From Gymnorhina tibicen (lineage: Eukaryota > Chordata > Aves > Passeriformes > Artamidae), in the NCBI GenBank assembly GCA_013399875.1, contig VXAZ01001736.1, positions 248,001 to 312,000 of the forward strand: 64,000 nucleotides of DNA, in the 5' to 3' direction. The notes under the pieces were generated by a model. It made no database searches. It saw only the letters and a program-made list of their open reading frames with translations, and was not told the origin of the DNA. The position numbers and the translations under genes are program-made. Shown in pieces: positions 12,201 through 24,100 of the stretch (the stretch's first letter is position 1; each line of letters begins with the position of its first letter).

Positions 12201-15200
12201 CGTACAAGACCTAAGTTTGGTTTTTCAGACGAATCAAGACCTTTTCAGGTCTTGCTCAACCTCCAAAACACTAATCAAACCCACCCTCTGAATTTTATGT
12301 GACCCAGAAGAAATCAGGAGTTACCCTTTTTTTAAGTTCCTCTTGCTTTTTCTTCTGTAGCTTTTCTTTTTCTTTGATTTTTTCTGCTATTTTCTTTTTT
12401 TCTGAAACTTTTGGTTCTGTAAAAGGTGGAACAACAAACACAGCTCTCAGAGATCTGATGATTTTTTATTTAACCACCCACAACCATAGAAACACTGGAA
12501 GCCACCGAGCTCAGCTACTGGGACTGAACACAGAGTTAAAGACATTTCTGTTAAACCCAGCCCCAGCCCCGCTCAGGTTTGATCCTCACACACCCCCAGA
12601 CAAAACCAGTGTCTGTTCTGATGCTGATACAGAGCCAGGGGTTACCTTAAAGTCTCACCTTGTTTTACCTCTGTCTCTTTCACCTCCTCCTCTTCCTCCT
12701 CATCATCCCAGTTATCCTGCAAAACAGTTAAGATTGTTTAACAGATACCTGTAACAGGGATGGATGCCCACAAACCCATTGATCTGGTGTCAGAGTGAGG
12801 AAGCCATGGGAGGCAGCTGTACCTCAAGGGTTTTTGGGGCTGTCCACACTGGCTGGGGCCAGTTCTTACCATGAAAAAGGCAGGTTTTGGTCAAACAATC
12901 AGCTTGTGTCAATAGTTACAACAGCCAGGTCATGAACAGTCAAACAACCCCCACATAAACAGGACTTTATTCTCATTTCTGGTATTATCAGACACTGAAC
13001 ATCACCGAGGGGTGGGCACAGCACAGCCCTGCTGGAAACCCCAAACCCTGCAGAAACCACATTAAACCAGCACAGGCTGTTCAGTTCCACACCACCCCAG
13101 GGACCTGCTCCGTCCCAGGGACCCTCTCCTGTGCTGGGAAAAGCATTCCTGTGGCTGCAGGGATTTTCTGGGAGGCTACACCAGAGGCAATGGTGCAAAG
13201 CCGCACGTTCCACTGGGATGTGCTGATCCAAGCAAGGAGACACCCAAGTCCATCCACCAGCTCACCCCAGTTAATTGGCACTTGCAGGGGACTCGGCTTC
13301 CCTTCCACATTCCACGGAGCTGACTTGAATTTGGAGCAGCATTATTTTAGCTCACATCTAATTAAGTTTGTTACACCCACTGCTTAAATAGCTCCACTCA
13401 GCACTGTGGAGCTGCCTCAGCCCCAGCCATGCTGGGAATCAAGATGCAAACTGCAGAGGAAGGGCAGCCTGGCCATGAGGGACTAATCCATGGCACTGGG
13501 GTATCTGGGAGACTTCACAGAGGGCACGTGGGCAAGGACTCCATGTCATGAGATGTGTTCCGACCCCGTCCTGCCAGCCAGGCCTGGTTTATAAACCCAG
13601 GGAATTCCAAGTCCTGCCAGCCTTGCCTGGTTTATAAGCTCAAGGAATTCCAAGTCCTGCCAGCCCTGCCTGGTTTAAAAACTCCAGGGAGCTCTCTTGG
13701 AGGAAGAGCCAACTGCCTTAGTGCTCTGTCTTTGCAGTGATACAGTAATTCCAAGAGAACATCTTTTTTCCACAATATTTCAACACTGTTTCTGCATCCT
13801 TAACTACAACAGGGCTCCTGAAACATCTTTCCCGCAGTAGAGACTGGGAAGTGACAGGGACTGGGCACTGGCTCCCAGTTACAGCCGAGCACTGGGATGG
13901 GAGCAGCCACTGCCCCGCTCTGGCTCTGCCAGCACTGAGTCAATAGATGAAAATTCCTTGGCAGGAGGCCCGACTTCTGGGAAACGTGTGCTGGGGAACA
14001 CTGAGAGGAGTTTTGTTACCAAAGGTGCTAATTTTAAACCCGGGAAGTTGACGTTTCCCAAATTAACAGTTACTGCAAGTTCATTACTAAAAAACCTTCC
14101 AAAACACAGATCTGCAGATACAAAGCACATTCCAAAATGTGAAATGCTTTATGAAAGCCATGGTCAGAAAACACTTTGTGCTGCTACTTTAGACAACGTC
14201 ATTTCCCTCACATGGGGATTTCCCCACAGTGGGCCCTCGCACTGAGGGATCCAGAGCCTGAGCAGCAGCCTTTGGGAATTCAGCAGGAAGAGCAAATCAA
14301 AGGAAAATATACCAAAATAAAACACCTTTCTTTGCTGGATCCTCTCTAGATGCAGCTCCGGCACTAAATCCATAATCCCTTGGAAATACTTAAGCAGCTG
14401 CATCCTTACTATGTGTAAGATGTAAAATGTCTTCCCACTGCCAGAGGGCAGGGATGGATGGGATATTGGGAAGGAACTGTTCCCTGTGAGGGTGGGAGGC
14501 CCTGGCACAGGGTGCCCAGAGAAGCCGTGGCTGCCCCTGGATCCCTGAAGTGTCCAAGGCCAGGTTGGACGGGGCTCGGAGCAGCCTGGGATAGTGGAAG
14601 GTGTCCCTGCCCATGGCAGGGGTGGCACTGCGTGAGCTTTAAGGTCCCTTCCAACCCACACCCCTAGAGGATTCCGTGATTCTATGTGGGGGATATTTGT
14701 GCCTTTACTAAACAGAGAACCCTCAGGTGTCTCCAAGAGCCACTCCAGTCCACTTCTCCTGGACACACTCTATCCAGCAGGAAAGCTTCTTACTTTCTAA
14801 GGAAGGAGGAAAAGCAAATGTCACAGACAGTCTGAGCTACAGGTGTCTGTACCCACCTGTCAATCACAAACACCTGTGTCAATCACAGAGATGCCAATCG
14901 CACACACCTGCGTCACTCCCACCCCGTGCACTTCCACGCTGGCCACACGCATTCCCAGTGCCTGGAGCTGCTGTTCACACACCTGTCCTTGTCCTGCTGC
15001 TCTAACGTGACACCTGGGCTGCGGCTATTACTGAATTTAAGAAGGAAAATTGCCAGCTTGTAACTCACAGAAATTTGGTAACTTTGGGGTTTTTTAACGA
15101 GGTGATGAACTACTTTTTCCATACTGTTTATAAGAATTCCACCTGAGCCCCAAGAATAACTGCTACTGTTTTCCGGATTCTGGTAACAGTGTCCTCAAAA

Positions 15201-16671
15201 CTAACCCCGAGTCCTCACCCAGTGTTACAATGTCCCAGGGCTCGATTGGAAACAAAAAGGTCTTTTTTAGTTGATTATTCTACTTAGAGAATCCCGGGAT
15301 GGTTTGGAAGGGACCTCACCACCCAGTTCCACCCTCTGCCACGGGCAGGGACACCTTCCACTAGACAAGGTTGCTCCAAGCCCCATCCAACCTGGCCTTG
15401 AAACCCATCTGGCTTGTTCCTTGTGCATTCCCTGGCATCCCTTTGCACTACCCATATGAACACGGAGCAAACGGAGGTTTCTGTGGCACCACCACCCCGC
15501 CAAGGGCAGCTGGAGCCGAGCAGGAGCAAACACAAACACCCTTTAAGGGAGCTCTGCCTTCAGAAGCACGAGAAATGATCATCCACATGTTTTAATGCCA
15601 CTCCCGTGCAGACACCACGCTGAAACACGGCAAAATCCCGCCTCGTGGTGTGTGAAGAATCAGGAAGATCAGGTGGAAAAGACGTGCTGGTAGAGCACAG
15701 AAGTTTCTGGTCAGCAGCAGAAGCACCATCACAGCACGGCCGTCATTAAACCCGTCCTGACGCCTCACCCAGCACACGCCACTCACAGCTACGGGCCCGA
15801 AAGGCTGCAGAGAGCGAGGGGAAAGCGCCCTAAAGCCTGGGAAGCAGCTGGAAAGCAGCAGGTGGATCCCCCAGAGAGCAGGAGGTGCCACTTCAAGAGC
15901 GTCTCTCTGACCCTTCCTCCCCTGTAAGTTCCAAGGCAGCGACACCGGCTCCGGGCAGGGACCGGCTCGGGTTCTCTTGGCATTTGGACTTGTCACCGTG
16001 ACCGACCCGGAGTCGCCGCCGCGCGGGCGGAGACGCCGGGACCCGCCCGGACCAGGAGCCCCCGGCGCCCCCGGGGGATCCGGCCCAGCCCCGCCGCCTC
16101 CCGAGGCCCGAGCCCGGCCCGGAGCCGCGTAAATCCGCCCGGCCCGGTGGGGCCCCCTCGCCCCCACCCCAGCGCCGGCCCCGTCTGNNNNNNNNNNNNN
16201 NNNNNNNNNNNNNNNNNNNNNNNNNNNNNNNNNNNNNNNNNNNNNNNNNNNNNNNNNNNNNNNNNNNNNNNNNNNNNNNNNNNNNNNNNNNNNNNNNNNN
16301 NNNNNNNNNNNNNNNNNNNNNNNNNNNNNNNNNNNNNNNNNNNNNNNNNNNNNNNNNNNNNNNNNNNNNNNNNNNNNNNNNNNNNNNNNNNNNNNNNNNN
16401 NNNNNNNNNNNNNNNNNNNNNNNNNNNNNNNNNNNNNNNNNNNNNNNNNNNNNNNNNNNNNNNNNNNNNNNNNNNNNNNNNNNNNNNNNNNNNNNNNNNN
16501 NNNNNNNNNNNNNNNNNNNNNNNNNNNNNNNNNNNNNNNNNNNNNNNNNNNNNNNNNNNNNNNNNNNNNNNNNNNNNNNNNNNNNNNNNNNNNNNNNNNN
16601 NNNNNNNNNNNNNNNNNNNNNNNNNNNNNNNNNNNNNNNNNNNNNNNNNNNNNNNNNNNNNNNNNNNNNNN
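8415..16671 (-). CDS. EIF3J: EIF3J (eIF3 subunit j); first coding exon hidden in gap
   Basis: eIF3j (yeast Hcr1) is the loosely attached eIF3 subunit. It binds the 40S subunit near the mRNA entry channel and acts in initiation and ribosome recycling in the cytoplasm. Visible coding exons in transcript order are 12716-12659, 12416-12325, 11902-11788, 10928-10770, 9802-9729 and 9411-9283. They give 208 residues plus stop; human eIF3j is 258, so about 50 residues are missing. These match the acidic N-terminal exon expected in the gap 16188-16671. Seen in order: acidic DNWDDEEEEEE; a lysine/glutamate-rich coiled segment; LTPEEQLADKLRLKKLQEES; GIDAMNPSSKDDFTEFGKLL; a basic KAKKKKKGVVPGGG; and an acidic tail ending YVQDFEDFM. 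Splice phases agree throughout. The gene is convergent with SPG11 and lies head-to-tail downstream of CTDSPL2. The span given includes the estimated 3' UTR and extends to the promoter gap. Confidence 0.95.
8432..8437 (-). terminator. EIF3J: EIF3J poly(A) signal AATAAA (candidate)
   Basis: AATAAA on the - strand about 850 bases past the stop. With this site the two convergent transcripts (SPG11 and EIF3J) end about 450 bases apart. Confidence 0.6.
9283..9411 (-). CDS. EIF3J: EIF3J terminal coding exon and stop
   Basis: Acceptor GCCACAG. Exactly 43 codons including TGA: NKAKKKKKGVVPGGGLKATM, KDDLADYGGYDGEYVQDF, EDFM. The aromatic/acidic C-terminal tail is the part of eIF3j known to lie near the ribosomal A site. 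Confidence 0.97.
   Translation of the reverse strand, partial: NKAKKKKKGVVPGGGLKATMKDDLADYGGYDGEYVQDFEDFM
9729..9802 (-). CDS. EIF3J: EIF3J coding exon
   Basis: Acceptor GATGCAG, donor GTAAGA. Encodes EVDDLKKITNTLTVLCSEKQ and KQEK. The first two bases complete a leucine codon split with the previous exon. Confidence 0.96.
10770..10928 (-). CDS. EIF3J: EIF3J coding exon
   Basis: Acceptor CCCTGCAG, donor GTAAGT. Encodes VNNTCGIDAMNPSSKDDFTE, then FGKLLKEKITQYEKSLHYAG and FLEALLRDVCIS; part of the conserved dimeric helical domain. Confidence 0.97.
11088..11402 (-). repeat. CR1 LINE 3' fragment, sense on -
   Basis: In an EIF3J intron, same orientation as the gene. Reversed CR1 tail starts 'gattccataaaatccctgaa' and continues through 'caattccttcccaatatccc' to 'gtcactccatgcccttgtcc'. 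Confidence 0.9.
11788..11902 (-). CDS. EIF3J: EIF3J coding exon
   Basis: Acceptor GTTTTCAG, donor GTGAGT. Encodes LEAPEEQKELTPEEQLADK then LRLKKLQEESDLELAKETF; near-identical to vertebrate eIF3j. Confidence 0.97.
12325..12416 (-). CDS. EIF3J: EIF3J coding exon
   Basis: Acceptor TTTTACAG, donor GTAACT. Encodes PKVSEKKKIAEKIKEKEKLQ then KKKQEELKKR, a charged helical/coiled-coil stretch. Confidence 0.95.
12659..12716 (-). CDS. EIF3J: EIF3J coding exon (first visible)
   Basis: Acceptor TTTTGCAG, donor GTGAGA. Encodes DNWDDEEEEEEVKETEVKQ, the acidic segment that follows the first exon in the family. Ends with one spare base. Confidence 0.93.
13568..13696. repeat. Three-copy minisatellite, 43-base unit
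   Basis: Three adjacent imperfect copies start at 13568, 13611 and 13654, each opening 'gtcctgccagcc' and containing 'gcctggtttataa' and 'ggaattccaa'-like ends. It lies in EIF3J intron 1. Confidence 0.88.
14430..14686 (+). repeat. CR1 LINE 3' end, sense on +
   Basis: Runs from 'cttcccactgccagagggca' to an intact CR1 terminus with the 'attccgtgattctatg' octamer-type end at 14671-14686. In EIF3J intron 1, antisense to the gene. Confidence 0.92.
15286..15404 (-). repeat. CR1 LINE 3' fragment, sense on -
   Basis: Short reversed CR1 tail: 'agaatcccgggatggtttgg', 'gggcagggacaccttccact', 'catccaacctggccttgaaa'. In EIF3J intron 1. Confidence 0.85.
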
Positions 16672-16900
16672 GACGGGAGGGACCCGGGGGCACGGCCCGG
16701 TTCGGCACTCGCGGGCTCAGCCCGGGCCCGCAGCCGCCACGCGGGGCGGTTCCGCGGCAGCCGGGACAGCCGAGCCGCTGCCCGCTCTGCTGCCGCCCCA
16801 CACCGGGAGCCGGCTGTGCCGCGGGCAGGATCCCGGCGTGGGCACCACCAGTGCCTGTGCTCCCGCCTCACAGCACCGCGCCCGGTCACGGCTTGGCCAC
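15950..16900 (-). promoter_or_regulatory. EIF3J: EIF3J CpG-rich promoter region, interrupted by gap
   Basis: The sequence on both sides of the gap is extremely GC-rich with many CpG dinucleotides, in contrast to the AT-rich flanks. It sits where the EIF3J first exon must lie by phase and family length. The start codon and first donor are not in the visible bases. Confidence 0.75.
16188..16671. other. Assembly gap (484 N)
   Basis: A run of N inside the GC-rich island. It probably contains EIF3J exon 1 (start codon and about 50 residues) and its donor. Confidence 0.99.
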
Positions 16901-19160
16901 GCCACGCTCAGGTTTATCCACATCAGGGTGCCAGGTTCTCCTTCCCCCTCTGTCCTATAACATCGAATAGAGAAAAGCTGGAAATGTTCACTTCATCCAC
17001 TTCACTGCCAGCTCTCAATTTCTGTGAGAATCTAAATGGAAAAAGAGGATAGATTTTGTCTGAAGACAATAAATTTAGAACGTGTCTTTCATATAACAAA
17101 TGAATGATCTCTGTACACACCTGTATAAATCACACACGTGTCTAAGAAAAACACACAGAAAAAAATAGAGACTTCCAAATTCATTATCCTTTTCCTGTTC
17201 TTCTCCATTTACCAGACAATATAAATAATAACAGAGCTATACCTATGGATCAAACAATGTCACAAGTTATATCCTCACTAAGTCTGCACAGTTTCAGAGG
17301 CTCAGGGTGCTGTGAGGATAGTCACAAAATTGACAGGAACTGTGCAGTAATTTGGAATATGTTAATAAAGGAATATGTAATTTGGAATTTTAAGGATTTA
17401 TATAGAACATTTAAATTTTTCCTTGACAGTAAAACACAGACAAGATTTCTTTCCTTCCACTTCAAGGCTGAAAACTGACAGGAACAATGTCTTGACTTAC
17501 AGAAAACAGTCTCAATGAAGGATGGTATCAGCTAAAAATCATAAAAACAGAATCCAGAGCATAAGTATTTAATTAAATCTTTGTGCTTCTGTAGACTAGA
17601 AATGATTGCAGAAGAAACAGAAATCCATAGCACAGGACTTCTCTTCCCATCATATTTTACAAGATTTGGCCCCATCAGTACAATGACATTTTTACAAGTA
17701 TCAAGAACAAAAACTCCTCCTCCTTCTCCTCCTCCACCCCTGCTGGTCCCTCTTGCCCTGGGGCTCGATGCTTTCCAGCTGCACCAATCCAGCCATCCAC
17801 ATGAGTGCCACGGAACTCCGATGCTGGACAGAGCAGTGTTTGGGGAGGGGGACGATGTGCTGTGAAGGGCTTTTGTCACCCACAGCACCCTCGTGAGGTT
17901 TGATTCCACATTTCAGGGCTTTTCCCAGACCCGATCCGTCTCTTCGCTGTGACGCCTTCGGCTGATACCGCTCGTGGTTTGGGAAATCCCTAATCCAGTC
18001 TTGAGACATTCAGGCTTCCTGCTACATTCAAAAGCAATGAAAAATGTCAGGTGGAACGAATCCAAAGTGGGGGGGAAGCAGTAACACCAAGGCGAGGGCC
18101 ATTCCAGCTACAGAGCGACTCCAGGGAAAACAAAGGACCGAACAGGTACTGCCACCGAAGGTCTGAGAGATGTTGCTGTGCTGCCAGAACCAAGGTGCTC
18201 CAACCTAGAACAGAATCCACGGGGACATGGAGAACAGGCACACGGTCACCACAACCCAGCAAAGACCACAAAGGAAATAATTCAGAACTTCGGAAACAGG
18301 ATGTTGTGCTTTCCAAAAGGACATAAAATGGGAATCGGTGATCCAGCTGCACGATGCCCTGCTCGGGGGGCACAAGCCACACTCAAGGCTCAGTAGCACA
18401 GCTGGCTGAGGCTCCTCCAGGCACGAGGGTGGTTTTGGGGACACAACCTGACCCAGACCTCGGCACAGGAACAGGGAACTTCCCCTTGAGACGAACACAA
18501 CAGAAAAAAACCCCGTGGATGAAAACTGCTTCACACCAGAAGGGTTTGCAGGAGGCAGAACCACTCTGCGGAGTTGAGAGCGATAAACACCAGGCTTGCA
18601 GCACAGGAAAATATGAATATTTAATATGTTTACTAAGGAATCTCTGTCACTCCTGTTGTGCATCGATGTAGAACTAAATCTCCTCGTTTACATTCGGGTT
18701 TCCCTCACAGATCTGATCAGCACAACACAGACACAGCTGGAAAGTGCAACATGCCTTTGGTTTCCTCAGCTCCGGAAGCACTTTTGGAATGGCTGGAGCC
18801 ACAGAGGACCTGGGGATAAGGATGTTATTTGAACAGGTGAACATGCCATTACAGCTGGAAAAGGCCATGAACTAAAGCTGGGCTCATTCTGGCAGATCCA
18901 TGAATTTTACAGCAGTTCTGTGATGTGGAGAAATTGGGAGAAATCCCCCATTAGGCAAAACTTCACCACTGAACTACTGAAACCCCTCAGATTCAGATTT
19001 ACACCTTTGTAAGGAACAACTGAGAAAGAGCTGGCAAACCAAGGAGCAGCTCCAACACAAGCTGCCCCCTTCCAGAGTCCATCCATGCATCTCTCCATCA
19101 GCACCGCCACGGCCCCAGAGGCCGGGGCCGTCCAGGGGACACGGCTGCACCAAGCAGATG
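16900..19160. other. Intergenic spacer between EIF3J promoter and CTDSPL2 3' end
   Basis: No exon, RNA gene or interspersed repeat recognised. Short ORFs here lack family resemblance. A longer CTDSPL2 3' UTR could extend into it, since the human trailer is long. Confidence 0.6.
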
Positions 19161-19164
19161 TAAA

Positions 19165-21108
19165 GGTAATGTTCTGTACATTTTATTTCAATAAAGACAT
19201 AAGACAAACAGCGTAAAGATGCCCAGATGCCCTAAAGATAAATACATTTAAAAGATTCTCATTAAAATGAATCTGTAGTATTTCTTTCCTGCAAGCAAAA
19301 TACCTTTCTTTAAATACAAAAAAAATCAGTATTCTGAATTGCAAATGTTTTCACTTTTTTGCAGAAAATCTGCCATGATGATTTTGTTTTTAATGAATAA
19401 GGATTTTCCACAAAACAGGCTTGCTCTACATGCTAAGTTTTAACAGTTCAGTGACACCATGTGCTAGCTACATACACAACAGATAATATAGTAAGAAAAC
19501 ACTCAACCTGATGAAAAGTTAAAATCTTCATTAATACACTGGAAAAAGTTGACATAACTCATGCCTTTTAAAATCAAAAATACAAAAATTAAATGTTTTG
19601 CTAAAAAGATTTTCCTTATTTTAAGGACTCATTTGAAAATGAAGCTGCATGTAATTTGTACAATAAAATTGTACAAGTAAACAGGTAATATACATAAAAA
19701 ATTAATTGACATACTTCTCAATTATCAGCTGTCCACCTTTAATTTCCAATACTGTACTTTCTTATCAAGCATACAAAATAGCAAACTTCTCTTTAGAAAA
19801 AGTGCCGTTCTGTGACATCTTTTACACAAAACCAGTCCGAGCCTGTGGCGTGGTAATGCAGTCGAGAGGCAAAGCTTCCTAACTTGTACAAATTCTACCT
19901 TCCATAAAAAGCCTCCGGAAAAGAAGATTCCCCACCGCTATAAAAATATCACCTCCGGGGCGCTGCATTAGGAGCCACGGCCGGGCCTATTCCCTCGGGA
20001 AACCAGTGGGATGGCAGGGGAGCCCTGCCCCAGAGAGGCTGATTGGAACCAGGAGTGTCACAGCGAGCCCAGCCCGGGCGGCACCCCGAGCACGGAGCCC
20101 TGCCCGGAGGTGCAGTCCTGGAGCAGACGGGCAGCAGGAGCGGCCTCGCCAGACCTGCCAGGTGACCACGTTCGTTCTGCTCCCAGGCCTGTGCACAGCA
20201 GAGTGTGAGGTATTCCTTGTCCATCGTGGTGCCACTGCCAGGTGTGCTCTGTCCGGAGTACGTGCCATCGCAATGGTTTAGAATATTCCGAATATTAGTA
20301 ATTCTTATCTTCGTCTTATCTAGCCAGTCTCTTGATTTTTGAAAAGATTTTGACTACAGTAGAATATTACAGAAAGAAAATATAAATGCAGGGTTTTTTT
20401 TTTTTTTTCTTTCTAAATGAAACTTACGTGGGCTAAAACTAGAGAATATTTTTAAACAAATATACAGGATGCAGGCAGACAAAGCAGGGAAACGGCCAGC
20501 CAACTGTTTAATAAAAAACTAACAAAATTTGGCTATTTCCAGAAAAACTATGAAGCGCCTCAACTAAAAGGAATGCATAATGAAATTCTAATCTAATACA
20601 GGTCAAAAATGTAAAAAGGTTATAAACCTTAACAGGAAAAATAAAACAACTTTTACTGGCCATTCCTGTTGAAATGAGAATCTTAAAAGTAACAGAAAAG
20701 TGGCTACAAACCCACTTAGAGCACCGAACAGAGAGAAAATCCGAGTCCGTTTTCAATCTCTGTTGTATCATAAAATCCTGTGTTTCTACAGGTCAAACTG
20801 CTGGTGGCAGAAACAGAATTTTCTTTATAAACTGCAGATGTCCTGTACATAAAAAATTTCCTTGGAGTTGCACTAGTTCTAAAGACTTTTCTGTTCTAGC
20901 CTCCCTACTGCGGGTACTGGATTGTACTGATGGCGGCAACCTCAGGTGTAGAAAGTCTCTTTCTGTAACCCTTGATCATTGTTGGGCACCAAAGATAAGA
21001 AAAGCAAGACGGGGTACAAAAATGCAAAATTTCAACAGTAATGGCAATGTTTTGTATTAGTCCAACAGGGTCCTGCATTTCCTCCCCTCGGCAGCGAGAG
21101 CAAAGGCT
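19165..21108 (-). other. CTDSPL2: CTDSPL2 3' UTR
   Basis: About 1.9 kb, mostly AT-rich, from the stop codon to a candidate poly(A) signal at 19182-19187. It includes a long A-run on the transcript strand (T-run near 20394-20409 on +) that could misprime oligo-dT, and a perfect short hairpin at 19656-19676. A GC-rich block at about 19975-20260 interrupts it. Confidence 0.65.
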
Positions 21109-24100
21109 TTAATCGGGGGGTAGCAAATCATGCAAGCGAAATCTGTCTCTGATGTGAGGTCGGACGTCTTCGTTCTGTGGGGGAAAGGGCAGGTTTAGGA
21201 GAATAAACACAGCCAGAAACCACACTGCAGCAGGGCTCCTTGTCTAACACCCCTATTCTGACAAATATAAACCATGAATTATGTCATTCCAGAGACTTAC
21301 AGAAATAACTCCATAGCATCCACAGCAGTTCAGGAGTAATTTATTTGCCTTTTAGGAATAAAGACACACAGCACAGCCAGCAACAGGCACTATGTCATCA
21401 AACTGCTCAGAGATTCCCAATTTCCTTAAGACTGATGTCACAATCCCACAGCCCTGCATTTACAGCACAGTCAGCAATGACAAGTCCCCTTTTTGCTGTG
21501 TGAACACATCCCTGGATCTTCATCAGCCTCAATCTCAGTGACTCAGAAAACTTTACAATAGGTGAAAATATTAAAGGAACTCACAGTTTTGGGAAAAGCC
21601 ACAGAAAGCAAACACTTACCAGCTCTACGAGTTTCTCCAGAAATGGAATCAACTTTAGGAGTTCATTATCATTTTTATCCATGAACCAGCTTTCTATAGG
21701 AATTCCATTGGAAAGCTAAAGTTAAAATAGGAAAAAAATCATCAACACACAATTTATACTTAATTTATCTATAAATATGACTTATAAATAGCATTTGGGG
21801 GAAAAATGTTTCAAGTTACAGATTTATGAGTATTGTTCCCACAGTTTGGTTTGCAAACTTCAATACAAACGTAAGCCCCAAACTTACGTAAGAAGTGAAA
21901 TCCAAATGTGGGGTTTCCCTGTCCCCCCTCAGGAAGTTTTCCTCCCTGAGGTGTCTCCCACCCCAGCCCCTCACCTGGTAAGCAAAGGCTTGCGGTGAAT
22001 TGTCGATGATGATGGTTTTGGAGAGGTCTCTGCCCAGGATGTTTAAATCCTTGATGTAATTCCCTTGTACACACACACAGTGCTCACGGAAGAGTCGATG
22101 CCTGTCATTAAAGGAAAATATTCATTAATGAGACCAAGGACAACATCCACACTGCACCAGGAACACGGAGCTTTGCCAAGCGTTATCCAATTTTTTCTCT
22201 TCCGATCTCCTGTTACAGAATTGTGCCCTTTTTCTGTTCTCTTTAGAGATTTTTACTGGTAAAATGCCCAGTTCAGGTGATTTTGCACTAACCCAGTTCT
22301 GGGGGGTGGGTGTTTGTATTTATTCAGGCTCTTCTTTCTGACCCCTTTCACAGATGGGCTGCTGCAGGGACCCAGAACTCTCCAAGGATCTGCCAAGCCA
22401 CAGGTGCTGCACAGAGCTGGTTTACTGGGGTTTATTATCCCTTTATTCTGTCCCAGCCCTCACAGAACAGGGCCTCCCTGTGCCACCTCATGCCAGAACA
22501 CGAAGTGTCACAAGGAATGTTTCCTTTTCTGTTACACCTCTGCTGGCAATTAACCTATTTCAGTTATTACATCTCAAAAAAAAGCCTCGGGGCCAAAACA
22601 TCCCATCAACTCCTTCCTTTTTCATTAGCCTGCTCCCGTGTAATTTATGAAAGAAGAAATGGATGGGTTGACTAAAAGGACTCTGATTAAAAGACCCGCA
22701 GGAATAAAACCCCCATTTCATGGCATATCCACAGAATTATAAATTGTAAAGTAGGCAGATTTGGGGTTGCCCAGCCCTGCTGCAGAGCAGCCCCTTCCAG
22801 GCTGCCTGTATTTTTAAATGGAGTGTTCAGAAGCTGTACATAGTGTGCCTAATTCCATGCAGGAGCTGAGTTCCCAACGTTGCCATGGAGGGAAATGAGC
22901 TGCTGCATTTTATATATAGAGTGTGAGTCACATGTGTAGGGCCTGACAGGCACCTGGGGCTGGTGGCAGAGCTGGGACGGAGTCAGCTCAGCCACACCAA
23001 CCCCAGAGAAACCCAGGCAGCACAGGAACATCTCTGCAGGCTTCTAGACCCTGTCTGGCTGCTTGTGCCATTGGCTCTTCCCTGTCCCAACACAGGAACA
23101 ATCACAGTCCTGAACATTCGCATCAGGTGTCTGGGGAAAGGTTTGACACCACACTTGTGTTCTGGAGTGCCAGTGCCTCCCTGGGAACCATCCTTCGGGG
23201 TGGCACAGCCAGGCTCAGCATTCCAAGCACTGAAAGTACTCCCAGGTCTAATTTACACAGTGGAAAGGAGGCACCAGGCCCACCTGGATTCTGTGTGTCA
23301 CGTAACACGAGCAGTAAGACTGGCCTTGGGTAAAACTAGCGACAGTTTATCCTTCTGCACTTCAGGAAAAGGAGTTGGGATGTGCCCACAGCGCTGAGTG
23401 TAACACTGGATAAACCCACTGCCTTTTCTTTGTGTGCAGCAAATGCACTTTCATTGCAGAATGTACAACACACAATGCAGAGACAGCTGTGCAGTGATGT
23501 CACACAGCTCTGACACCACCAGGGAGGGGCTCCCTGGCCTGGGACACCCCACACAGGGGAAATCCCTGAGCAGAAATCAATTTGGGTCCAACATTGCCAG
23601 GTACAGTCCCCCTGCCAGGTGAGAGTGACAGAATCTCACCCCTGGAATTTCCTTCTGCCTTAAGGAACTGGAAAAGCCAAACACTTCCCAACAAAGCTCA
23701 GTACTGAGAAATGAAAAACCAAACCAGCTCTAATACAAAGCCAAAAGACAAGCGATTTTGTGATTGAATGAGAATTGAAAGCATGCTGATTGTAAAAGCT
23801 ACACAAGTCACAACTTACAATAAATAACTCAAGTTTGAATAGTTTAAAAGTAATCAGATACTCATTTCATTTCCTTTATTTGCAGACTGTATTCCAAAGC
23901 ACATTTTTGATCCCCAAGAGGTCATTTCCTATGAGCCAGCCTAACAGAGAATGAACAGGTACAGGTTTTGGCCTGGGGTTATTTTATCACAAGGCACCAG
24001 TTCCATCACTTCAGTCCATTTTTCTCCCTCTCTTAGGAATCAGTCAGGGAGACACTGCAGTAAGGAATGCGTCCCATCCCACTGGTCAGGCACAGGACTC

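Noticed and set aside
14840..14990. Repeated 'cacctgtgtcaatcac'-like words
   Set aside because: Irregular spacing and poor copies; no defined repeat unit.
16900..19160. Possible extra gene between EIF3J and CTDSPL2
   Set aside because: Short ORFs only, no splice-consistent conserved peptide and no promoter-like island.
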